A DNA stretch of 5,539 nt, taken from NCBI GenBank assembly GCA_016919565.1, contig JACXTO010000183.1, forward strand, positions 1 to 5,539, in the 5' to 3' direction. The notes beneath the pieces were generated by a model, which saw only the letters and a program-made list of their open reading frames with translations, was not told the DNA's origin and made no database searches. Origin of the DNA: Methanomassiliicoccaceae archaeon. GTDB taxonomy: Archaea > Thermoplasmatota > Thermoplasmata > Methanomassiliicoccales > UBA472. Of the stretch, positions 1-5,205 are shown one piece after another (positions within the stretch are counted from its first letter, which is position 1; each line of letters opens with the position of its first letter). The translations under genes were made by a program, and so were the position numbers.

Positions 1-320
1 CCTTCGATCTCGCCCTTCGAGTACTGGTCGAAGATCGTGCCCACGCCTATCATCCCAAAGTCCTGCAGCTCGGCTGCCCTCAAGGCTCCCATGCTGCTCG
101 ACCCATACACTTTGACGCCGCTCTTCAGCTTATCGATTATCTCGCGATGGCCTACCGCGGCCTCGCTCATGAAGACCCCATCGATGATCCCAATGACATC
201 GACATCATCGTCAAGCGCCGGCAGGTCTCCGCGCTTCACCGGTGGCCTCAGGTCGGAGGCTAGAATCCTGTCGGCCTCGGACCTCGGGAGACTGGGGCCG
301 AGGAAGACCACTGGCCTCAA
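1..320 (-). CDS. tfuA: TfuA-like protein, N-terminal 106 residues (runs off left edge)
   Basis: TfuA-domain protein, the usual partner of YcaO. In methanogens the pair is required for thioglycine formation in methyl-coenzyme M reductase; TfuA is thought to help supply sulfur to, or activate, YcaO. Translating the minus strand gives a start of MRPVVFLGPSLPRSEA, then GIIDGVF (residues 44-50) and YGSSSMGALRAAEL (72-85) followed by FGM and GEIEG. This is the expected order of conserved TfuA N-terminal blocks. I chose the TTG at 320 because it overlaps the ycaO stop (TTGA), lies 4 bases after a G6 tract, and gives the typical MxPVVFLGPSL beginning. A GTG three codons downstream is the alternative. 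The frame is open to base 1, so the C-terminal part is missing because of the window edge; no frameshift is seen. It is translationally coupled to ycaO. Confidence 0.88.
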   Translation of the reverse strand, partial: MRPVVFLGPSLPRSEADRILASDLRPPVKRGDLPALDDDVDVIGIIDGVFMSEAAVGHREIIDKLKSGVKVYGSSSMGALRAAELQDFGMIGVGTIFDQYSKGEIE

Positions 321-1522
321 GCCGCCCCCCTGCGTAATCTCGGCCCGGCGCGCTCCTCGTCCATGGCAAAGACCTCCAGTCCGGGGACGATCATCTTCAC
401 CACCGGGATGTTGAGCTCCTTTCGGGTCAGATCGACCGCCACGACGCGCTTGAAGCCATGCTTGACCAGGCGCGCCAGGATGACCTGCAGATCGTCGAAT
501 AGGTCCGCCGTGTCGAGGCTCTGGTACTCGGTCAATGGCACGGACCTCTGCGAATCGGCGAACCACATCTGGTTCAGTCGCTTGACCCTCTCGTATCCCA
601 TTTGGCGGGTGGCTTTCCCTCTGACAGTGTCCTCTCGAGCCCCATGTATCTGGGTCAATCTCGATTGCGCCACCTCCGTCAGCGCTCGGATCACAGTTAT
701 CTTCGGATTGAGATGGGTGCCCATTCCAAGGCTTAGCAGTGCTGGGTCCTGGAGACGGACGTCGTCGGCGGCGGCAGCGAACGTCGGAAGGCCGATGTCA
801 GAGGTGAGGTCCTTCAGTCTGACCTCGATGCCGCTTGACGAGAACTTCTCCAGCATCATCTGCACCATGCGCTCGTCTTTCGGCGCTACCACGTCGCCGA
901 TCACCCTCCGCCTGCTCTCGCATATCGACCAAGCATCCCTCTCGATCAGTTCGCAAAGGCCGTGCACCACCGCCTCCTCCATGGTGTTCCCGGAGGCGAG
1001 GCCGTTGGTGTTTGTCCTGAAAAGAGCAAGGTCCTTCGGCGATGAGTACGGGTGGAAGGCCGCGCTGGCCGGAACCCATACGTCCTCGTTCTCGATGAGG
1101 TCCACCCCCTTGACCCAGGCGACGGGCTGCGACATGACGTGGATCGCGGTTCGCTGCGGCAGTATCAGGGACCTCGGGTCCAAGGCGTTATCGCTCGAGA
1201 GCATATCGTCGACCGATCGCCGGACCAAAGCGTCCTCGCGCCATTCTCCGCTGTAGCGCTCGAGGGCCTCCATTATCGCAGAGACACGTGCTTGGGTCAC
1301 GGACGCGCCTTTGCCATTGTACACCGTTATCGCGCCCGACCTCGCATCGGGGCGGATGCTTGAGAAGACCGGGATGCCGACCCGGTCGAGCCCGGTAATG
1401 TCGGCGACCCTGGTTATGCCTGCCGTCTTGCACAGCGGCTCGATGCGTTTGTAAGTGGTGGCTGGGTCGACCGTCCTGTGCCCATCCTCCGTCCAGACCT
1501 TCGGCGCCGAACCGAGCTTCAT
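317..1522 (-). CDS. ycaO: YcaO-type ATP-dependent cyclodehydratase/thioamide synthase (methanogenesis marker 1-like)
   Basis: YcaO proteins use ATP to activate a backbone amide oxygen; paired with TfuA and a sulfide source they make a thioamide. The 401-residue protein has the full family core: SAIMEALERYS (residues 81-91), carrying the nucleotide/Mg-binding glutamates; NGLASGNTMEEA (173-184) running into GLCELIERDAWS (188-199); RALTEVAQSRLTQIHGARED (279-298); and a C-terminal block IVPGLEVFAMDEERAGPRL (378-396). The N-terminal ITRVADITGLDRVGIPVFSS (36-55) and the C-terminal block resemble the methanogen YcaO (methanogenesis marker 1) more than azole-forming bacterial YcaOs. Length is normal for that group. 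The ATG at 1522 follows GGGGGA (1532-1527) at a short 4-base spacing. The stop overlaps the tfuA start. The substrate is not visible: neither McrA nor a short precursor peptide is in the window. The family call is secure; the McrA role is inferred. Confidence 0.93.
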   Translation of the reverse strand: MKLGSAPKVWTEDGHRTVDPATTYKRIEPLCKTAGITRVADITGLDRVGIPVFSSIRPDARSGAITVYNGKGASVTQARVSAIMEALERYSGEWREDALVRRSVDDMLSSDNALDPRSLILPQRTAIHVMSQPVAWVKGVDLIENEDVWVPASAAFHPYSSPKDLALFRTNTNGLASGNTMEEAVVHGLCELIERDAWSICESRRRVIGDVVAPKDERMVQMMLEKFSSSGIEVRLKDLTSDIGLPTFAAAADDVRLQDPALLSLGMGTHLNPKITVIRALTEVAQSRLTQIHGAREDTVRGKATRQMGYERVKRLNQMWFADSQRSVPLTEYQSLDTADLFDDLQVILARLVKHGFKRVVAVDLTRKELNIPVVKMIVPGLEVFAMDEERAGPRLRRGAA

Positions 1523-1542
1523 CGGGTCCCCCAGCGCGGTTC

Positions 1543-1553
1543 AATAATTAAAG
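1543..1553 (-). promoter_or_regulatory. Possible TATA box for ycaO-tfuA
   Basis: The minus strand reads CTTTAATTATT in otherwise GC-rich DNA, 22-30 bases before the ycaO ATG. An archaeal start site about 25 bases downstream would fall at or just before the ATG. The transcript would then be leaderless or nearly so, and the GGGGGA at 1532-1527 might not be transcribed. No clear purine-rich BRE precedes the box. Confidence 0.4.
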
Positions 1554-1590
1554 CTGACCGGAAATCGCCCCGATCGATTCGAAGCCGGAG

Positions 1591-1619
1591 AAATAAGAAA
1601 AAGAGGGGTAGATCCCCTC
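1591..1619 (-). terminator. Hairpin plus T-tract terminator overlapping the DUF169 stop codon
   Basis: On the minus strand a perfect 6-bp stem GAGGGG (1619-1614) / CCCCTC (1608-1603) encloses the 5-base loop ATCTA. It is followed at once by TTTTTCTTATTT (1602-1591). The first stem bases are part of the TGA stop codon of the DUF169 gene (1620-1618). The T-rich run alone would suit archaeal termination; with the stem it also looks like a bacterial-type intrinsic terminator. It isolates the DUF169 transcript from ycaO-tfuA. Confidence 0.72.
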
Positions 1620-2319
1620 ACTTGGCCCTCGATTTAGGGATCGGGCCTGCTCCCATCTTTTCCAATGCTATTACCATGTCGGGGATCCTGGCCATAGGAA
1701 TGCCCACGAGCATTTCCTCCGGCTTGATGTCCGTCGATTTCCTGCAGCCGAAGCATCCCAGCGAGATGTTCACGTTTCCAGTAACCAGCGGGATGATGGT
1801 CGAATCGACGCAGCTCGCTTGCGCGGTCGCAATGTCCACCGTTACACGGCCGCCGACGCTGAAGGTGGTCGCCGCCGGTATGATCCAATACACCTGCTCG
1901 GGCGTTCCAGTTACGATGACCACGTCCGGCTTCAGCTTAGCCTTCGAGAGCGGGGATAACGCTATCGCCTGAATGCTTCCCTCGGGCAATGCGGTCCTCT
2001 GCTCGATCATCTTTGCCGCTGCCTGAGGCGTCTCGTAGAGCCCCAAGTTGTGGTGGAACTCCCCTGCCTTGACCTTCTCCGGGAGAGGGACTATTCCCAA
2101 GGCTGACGCGCCTACCGGGCAGGCCTCCTTCTCCGCGGTGACGACCAGCATCTCTCCCTTCCTGGCCCTCATTACCGATTGGCAATGCCTGACGGGCTTC
2201 TCGGGCTCGCTGTACCCCTCGGGCAGCTTCTCGCCCTTCTTGATAAGCGTCACCGCCACAGGTTCTGACTGCAATCCTAAGATATCAACGATCTTCTTCG
2301 ACATCTCTGCGTAATCCAT
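1618..2319 (-). CDS. DUF169 family protein with conserved cysteines
   Basis: A 233-residue DUF169 protein. The family is common in methanogens and other anaerobes and has no established biochemical role. Visible family blocks are SEPVAVTLIKKGE (residues 18-30), RHCQSVMRARKG (44-55), ACPVGASALG (66-75), ASCVDSTIIPLVTGN (168-182) and SLGCFGCRKSTDI (186-198). Five cysteines (46, 67, 170, 189, 192) lie in these blocks and could bind a metal or cluster; that is inference. No signal peptide or membrane segment is seen, so it is probably cytoplasmic. A TTG three codons upstream (2328) would extend the protein by MNP, but the ATG at 2319 is preferred because AGGGG sits exactly 9 bases upstream. It is a single-gene unit with its own upstream region and terminator, divergent from the mtrA-mtrH pair. 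Confidence 0.88.
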   Translation of the reverse strand: MDYAEMSKKIVDILGLQSEPVAVTLIKKGEKLPEGYSEPEKPVRHCQSVMRARKGEMLVVTAEKEACPVGASALGIVPLPEKVKAGEFHHNLGLYETPQAAAKMIEQRTALPEGSIQAIALSPLSKAKLKPDVVIVTGTPEQVYWIIPAATTFSVGGRVTVDIATAQASCVDSTIIPLVTGNVNISLGCFGCRKSTDIKPEEMLVGIPMARIPDMVIALEKMGAGPIPKSRAK

Positions 2320-2328
2320 CGGATTCAA

Positions 2329-2333
2329 CCCCT
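2329..2333 (-). promoter_or_regulatory. Ribosome binding site deciding the DUF169 start
   Basis: AGGGG on the minus strand lies 9 bases before the ATG at 2319. It directly abuts the TTG at 2328, leaving no spacer, so it supports the ATG as the start. Confidence 0.6.
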
Positions 2334-2382
2334 GTTTAACAATCTTGGCCGGGTTACTTAATGCTTGGGCTTCCTTCGTTCA

Positions 2383-2433
2383 TCAATTCGGATGCGAGTG
2401 TGTTTCGAGCTCTGGCCGATGCGTTCGAATTGG
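2383..2433 (+). repeat. Long imperfect inverted repeat (possible RNA hairpin)
   Basis: CAATTCG (2384-2390) is perfectly matched by CGAATTG (2426-2432). Moving inward, six more bases (GATGCG, 2391-2396) pair with TGCGTT (2420-2425) if G-U pairs are allowed, giving about 13 bp around a 23-base loop; one further outer U-G pair is possible. The wobble pairs form only in plus-strand RNA; on the minus strand they become A-C mismatches. If mtrA transcription starts upstream of 2383 this would be a leader hairpin; otherwise it may be a separate small RNA or a chance match. Confidence 0.4.
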
Positions 2434-2553
2434 GATTCGGTTGCCTCACGGATTCGCATGGTATCATCGAATAGCCCAAGGCAAATACCCGTCGAAGTCG
2501 AATGAATTGTAATAACGTCAGCAGGATTCTCAGAAGGAATGGCTGGAAGAGGA

Positions 2554-2560
2554 CTTATAG
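2554..2560 (+). promoter_or_regulatory. Possible TATA box for the mtrA-mtrH operon
   Basis: CTTATAG follows the purine-rich GGAAGAGGA (2545-2553), which could act as a BRE. It lies about 70 bases before the ATG at 2630 and would place the transcription start near 2580-2585 with a leader of about 45-50 bases. The match is short, and a competing AT-rich site occurs around 2507-2515. Confidence 0.33.
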
Positions 2561-2629
2561 GGCGCATCTGATTACGAGAACGGAATCGGATCGAGCAGCT
2601 ATCGCGTTGCTGATCTCGAGGCGTTCGAT

Positions 2630-3412
2630 ATGATGGAGCTGTCGGGGACGAAATGGCCGCCGGTGCCTGGCGACTACGAGCTTGGGAATGAGGAGAGCTC
2701 GATCGCGATCCTCGTCGTTGGACGCGGCCAGGTCAGCATCCCGGCCGAATCGTTCGCTGTCAAGGGGACGCTCAAGACAGAGAATGTCGGGTTGGAGAAG
2801 GTGGTCGCGAACATCATCAGCAATCGCAACATCCGTTTCCTGATCGCCTGCGGGAAGGAGGAGTTTGGTCATTTCCCGGGTTCCGCCCTCATCGGCCTAT
2901 GCAAGAACGGCGTGGACGAGCGAATGCGGATCAATTGCGAAAGGTCCGCGATACCTTATCTCTGCAACTTGAATCCGGAGGCGGTCGAGCGATTCCGAGG
3001 CCAAGTGGAATTGATTGACCTGATATATCCCAAGAGCGCAGACGAGATAATCGCTTACGATCCTATCTATAAATTCGATCAGGCTCGGACAGAAGGCCTG
3101 CTCAAGGCGATCGAGGACTGCAAGGCCAGGGACCCCGGGCCCTATCCGGGAGAGCTCATTTTCGTTCTCAATCAAGGATTGGTCCAGGAAGGGGGCAAGG
3201 TCGGTGCTCAGCTGAACAAGTTGGCCGATACCTTCGTGACCTCGATGCTGCAGATGCCCAGTGAGAAGCTGAGCACGAATGCCGATCTGGTCGTGATGTC
3301 AAACCGGTTCGGAGTGATCTACGATCCGGTCGATGGATCGGTCACCGTGACGCCATCGGTCGAATTCGCGGGAAGGCTGAAGGCCTATCTCAGGGGGGAA
3401 GGACAGGCATGA
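2630..3412 (+). CDS. mtrA: MtrA-like corrinoid protein, soluble, with extra C-terminal region
   Basis: Homologue of subunit A of tetrahydromethanopterin S-methyltransferase, which carries the corrinoid that accepts the methyl group from MtrH. Residues 1-133 follow MtrA closely: WPPVPGDYELGNEES (9-23), GTLKTENVGLEKVVANIISN (46-65), then NIRFLIACGKEEFGH (67-81) and FPGSALIGLCKNGVDE (82-97). His81 in the GHxxG context matches the histidine (His84 in Methanothermobacter MtrA) that is the lower cobalt ligand. The length is 260 residues. There is no C-terminal hydrophobic helix, so the Mtr membrane anchor is absent. Instead residues about 175-260 form an additional soluble region that I cannot identify with certainty. 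The ATG at 2630 is followed by a second ATG and preceded by a modest GAGG (2618-2621). The stop overlaps the mtrH-like start. It resembles stand-alone copies such as Methanosarcina MtxA rather than the Mtr complex subunit. Confidence 0.9.
   Translation: MMELSGTKWPPVPGDYELGNEESSIAILVVGRGQVSIPAESFAVKGTLKTENVGLEKVVANIISNRNIRFLIACGKEEFGHFPGSALIGLCKNGVDERMRINCERSAIPYLCNLNPEAVERFRGQVELIDLIYPKSADEIIAYDPIYKFDQARTEGLLKAIEDCKARDPGPYPGELIFVLNQGLVQEGGKVGAQLNKLADTFVTSMLQMPSEKLSTNADLVVMSNRFGVIYDPVDGSVTVTPSVEFAGRLKAYLRGEGQA
3393..3402 (+). promoter_or_regulatory. Very strong ribosome binding site for mtrH-like gene inside the mtrA-like gene
   Basis: GGGGGGAAGG encodes the last residues of the MtrA-like protein and lies 6 bases before the ATG at 3409 (9 before the ATG at 3412). 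It is much stronger than the site in front of mtrA, suggesting high or independent ribosome loading on mtrH in addition to coupling. Confidence 0.65.
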
Positions 3413-4296
3413 TGAGGTTCCTCAACGAGCAGAAAGTATTCAGGATTTCGGGGATTGATTGGGGTGGACAGCCAGGCAAGCGGCGGACCGTTATGGTCGG
3501 CTCGATCGGCTATCCGCGCCACAGCATAGTCGAGGACCGGGCGGAGGGAAGGTGCAGACCTGGCGCGTTCGAGAAATGCCTTGAGGGGTTCAACGAGGCG
3601 GCGCGGGAGACCAATACCCCGACGGCGCTGATGCTTTTCGCGGAGACGCCCGATGCAATAAAAGCGTACTTGCAGAAGGCTGTCGATCTCACTCCAGTAC
3701 CGCTCTTGATAGATTCGCCATCGGCCGAGGTGAGGCTGGCGGGTATCAAGCACGCGCATGAGATCGGGGCCGGCGATAGGGTGATCTACAATTCGATACA
3801 CGCCGGGACGACCGTTGAGGAACTAGGCTTGCTGCAGGACTCGAAGGTGGAGAGCGCCGTGTTGCTGGCATTCAATCCGGCAGACATCGGCCTCAAAGGC
3901 AAGATCTATCTTCTGGAGGATGGAGGTCAGCTGCTCCCCTCCGGGATGATAGAGATGGCGAGGCGATATGGCATCAGCAAGCCTCTTCTGGACACCGCTG
4001 TGATGACTGTCGAGCAGATCGCCGGCTCAGCACTTCGGGCCATCACGATCGCCAAAGCGAAATGGGGGTTGCCCAGCGGATGCGCCATGCACAACGCCGT
4101 CGACTCTTACGTCCAGCGGGCGGGCCTGGGCGAGGACAAGTCGCTCTACCGCTACGTCGACGTCTCATCGGCGACGCTGCCGATCTCGGCGGGGGCGGAT
4201 TTCGTCATGTACGGCCCGATAGAGTTCTCGCGGAGGATATTCCATGCCGGAGCGTTCGCGGACGAGATGATGAGCCAGGCAGTGATGGACCTTTAA
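3409..4296 (+). CDS. mtrH: MtrH-type methyltransferase
   Basis: MtrH is the catalytic subunit that transfers the methyl group of methyl-tetrahydromethanopterin to the cob(I)amide of MtrA. It is a TIM-barrel protein related to bacterial MtgB-type and other pterin methyltransferases. The 295-residue product is near the usual length and has the family blocks QKVFRISGIDWGGQPGKRRT (residues 8-27), VGSIGY (30-35), LLIDSPSAEVRLAG (99-112), VIYNSIHAGTT (125-135), LLAFNPADIG (152-161), LLDTAVMT (193-200), WGLPSGCAMHNAVDS (219-233) and GADFVMYGPIEF (262-273). It starts with two consecutive ATGs; the first (3409) overlaps the mtrA stop as ATGA. No other Mtr subunit (B-G) is nearby. The donor may be methyl-H4MPT or another methylated compound, since stand-alone MtrH homologues have diversified. 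Cytoplasmic; no membrane segment. Confidence 0.92.
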   Translation: MMRFLNEQKVFRISGIDWGGQPGKRRTVMVGSIGYPRHSIVEDRAEGRCRPGAFEKCLEGFNEAARETNTPTALMLFAETPDAIKAYLQKAVDLTPVPLLIDSPSAEVRLAGIKHAHEIGAGDRVIYNSIHAGTTVEELGLLQDSKVESAVLLAFNPADIGLKGKIYLLEDGGQLLPSGMIEMARRYGISKPLLDTAVMTVEQIAGSALRAITIAKAKWGLPSGCAMHNAVDSYVQRAGLGEDKSLYRYVDVSSATLPISAGADFVMYGPIEFSRRIFHAGAFADEMMSQAVMDL

Positions 4297-4311
4297 GCGC
4301 TGGAATGCGGA

Positions 4312-4326
4312 TCGGTTCATGACCGA
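4312..4326. terminator. Small palindrome between convergent genes, weak terminator candidate
   Basis: TCGGT-TCATG-ACCGA forms a perfect 5-bp stem with a 5-base loop in the 45-base gap between the mtrH-like stop and the end of the hydrolase gene. The position suits a bidirectional terminator, but neither strand has a T-tract after it, so support is weak. Confidence 0.28.
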
Positions 4327-4341
4327 ATGAATCGCAGCAGA

Positions 4342-5205
4342 CTAAATCAGTTCAATCTCGCTGCCCGCCGGCATGAGCTCGAATCCGACGAACCGGTCAG
4401 ATATCATCTTTGTCGCCTCGAAGCCGCTGCAGTGCAGGGGAGCGATGCGATCGACGTTAAGGTTCTTCAGCATCTCCATGGTCTTGCGGATTCTGTCCTG
4501 GCTCGCCCCCATCATATGCAATCCGCCCATGACCATTTGGATCCTGCCGCCCGGGGTCTGCTTCTTCGCCTGCGTGACGATGTTCACTATTCCAGCGTGT
4601 GAGCAGCCCGAGATGATCACCAGTCCGCGCTTGGTCGTTACGTACACCGCTTGCTCGTCCTGGATGGTGTCCTCGAGCATGCGGCCTTCGTCCTCGCGAA
4701 TGAAATTGAGCGTCTGCTCGAAATCGTTTGTGTGGGCGATCTCGCCTGACGTCCTGACGCCAGGAATGACCTCAACGCTCTGGGTCGACATGTTCAGCTT
4801 GGCCTTTGCCAATGCGTCGATGACCCTTTGCGGTGGGGAGATCTCGGTCTTGGTCTCTCCGGCGGTCGAATAGCGCTTCCCAACGAAGGTCCGTGGATGC
4901 GCGAAGACCGGCACGCCAGCATCTATCATTGGCACCAGACCGCCGACGTGGTCGTAATGGCCGTGCGAGATGACAACGGCGCTGAAATCCTTGGGCTCGA
5001 GCCCTACAAGTCGAAGGTTGTGAAGGAATACCTCTTCGGATGAACCTGTGTCGAAGAGCACCCGCTGCCCATTGTCCATCTCGATGATTATCGAGAGCCC
5101 CTGCTCCGCCATGAACTGCCTGTCTGGCCGGTTGAGCATCTTCACGAGACGCGTAGGCGGGGAAGCCGAGCCGCAGATGTTGTCGATCAGGGTTATTATC
5201 TTCAC
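4342..5205 (-). CDS. Metallo-beta-lactamase-fold hydrolase (COG1237-like)
   Basis: A 287-residue protein of the metallo-beta-lactamase fold. It has FDTG (residues 51-54), the metal-binding HGHYDH (81-86, the HxHxDH motif) followed by VGG, then ISGCSHAGIVNIV (198-210) supplying His203, MGGLHM (226-231) with His230, and PLHCSGFEA (256-264) with His258. This spacing and the GCSHAG/GGLH blocks match the COG1237 group, often labelled 7,8-dihydropterin-6-yl-methyl aminobenzene phosphate synthase. That label is poorly supported and should not be taken as a proven methanopterin role. A dinuclear metal site is expected; the substrate is unknown. The start is GTG at 5205, directly after the upstream TAG with no gap, and AAGGAGG (5220-5214) sits 8 bases upstream. 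It is co-transcribed with, and probably coupled to, the preceding iron-sulfur gene, and convergent with mtrA-mtrH. Confidence 0.9.
   Translation of the reverse strand: MKIITLIDNICGSASPPTRLVKMLNRPDRQFMAEQGLSIIIEMDNGQRVLFDTGSSEEVFLHNLRLVGLEPKDFSAVVISHGHYDHVGGLVPMIDAGVPVFAHPRTFVGKRYSTAGETKTEISPPQRVIDALAKAKLNMSTQSVEVIPGVRTSGEIAHTNDFEQTLNFIREDEGRMLEDTIQDEQAVYVTTKRGLVIISGCSHAGIVNIVTQAKKQTPGGRIQMVMGGLHMMGASQDRIRKTMEMLKNLNVDRIAPLHCSGFEATKMISDRFVGFELMPAGSEIELI

Larger units (their letters stand above)
2320..2629. other. Divergent intergenic region between DUF169 and mtrA-like genes
   Basis: This 310-base stretch has no convincing gene. It is more AT-rich than its flanks and should carry both divergent promoters. 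For the minus strand, CATTAAGTAA (2363-2354) is a weak TATA candidate for DUF169. For the plus strand there are two weak candidates, TTGTAATAA near 2507-2515 and CTTATAG at 2554-2560. A long imperfect inverted repeat lies at 2383-2433. The short motif TCGAA recurs several times (near 2404, 2425, 2467, 2493 and 2499). I see no tRNA, no cobalamin-riboswitch B12 box and no CRISPR repeat. Confidence 0.6.

Noticed and set aside
37..414. Plus-strand open frame of 125 codons at the left edge
   Set aside because: It is antisense to the TfuA coding sequence, which shows conserved blocks on the minus strand; its Pro/Ser/Arg-rich translation looks like noise.
363..1256. Long plus-strand open frame (297 codons) opposite ycaO
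   Set aside because: It is rich in Ser, Arg and Thr with no family resemblance, and it lies antisense to a clearly conserved ycaO; it is a GC-driven shadow frame.
2317..2328. TTG at 2328 as the DUF169 start
   Set aside because: The AGGGG site would touch this codon with no spacer, while the ATG at 2319 has an ideal 9-base spacing.
2358..2567. Minus-strand 69-codon frame in the divergent intergenic region
   Set aside because: No ribosome binding site precedes its ATG, no domain is recognised, and it spans the expected mtrA promoter and the inverted repeat.
2329..2629. Cobalamin riboswitch upstream of the corrinoid protein gene
   Set aside because: Considered because of the hairpin and gene function, but I could not find the conserved B12 box or the surrounding core pairing; no call is justified.
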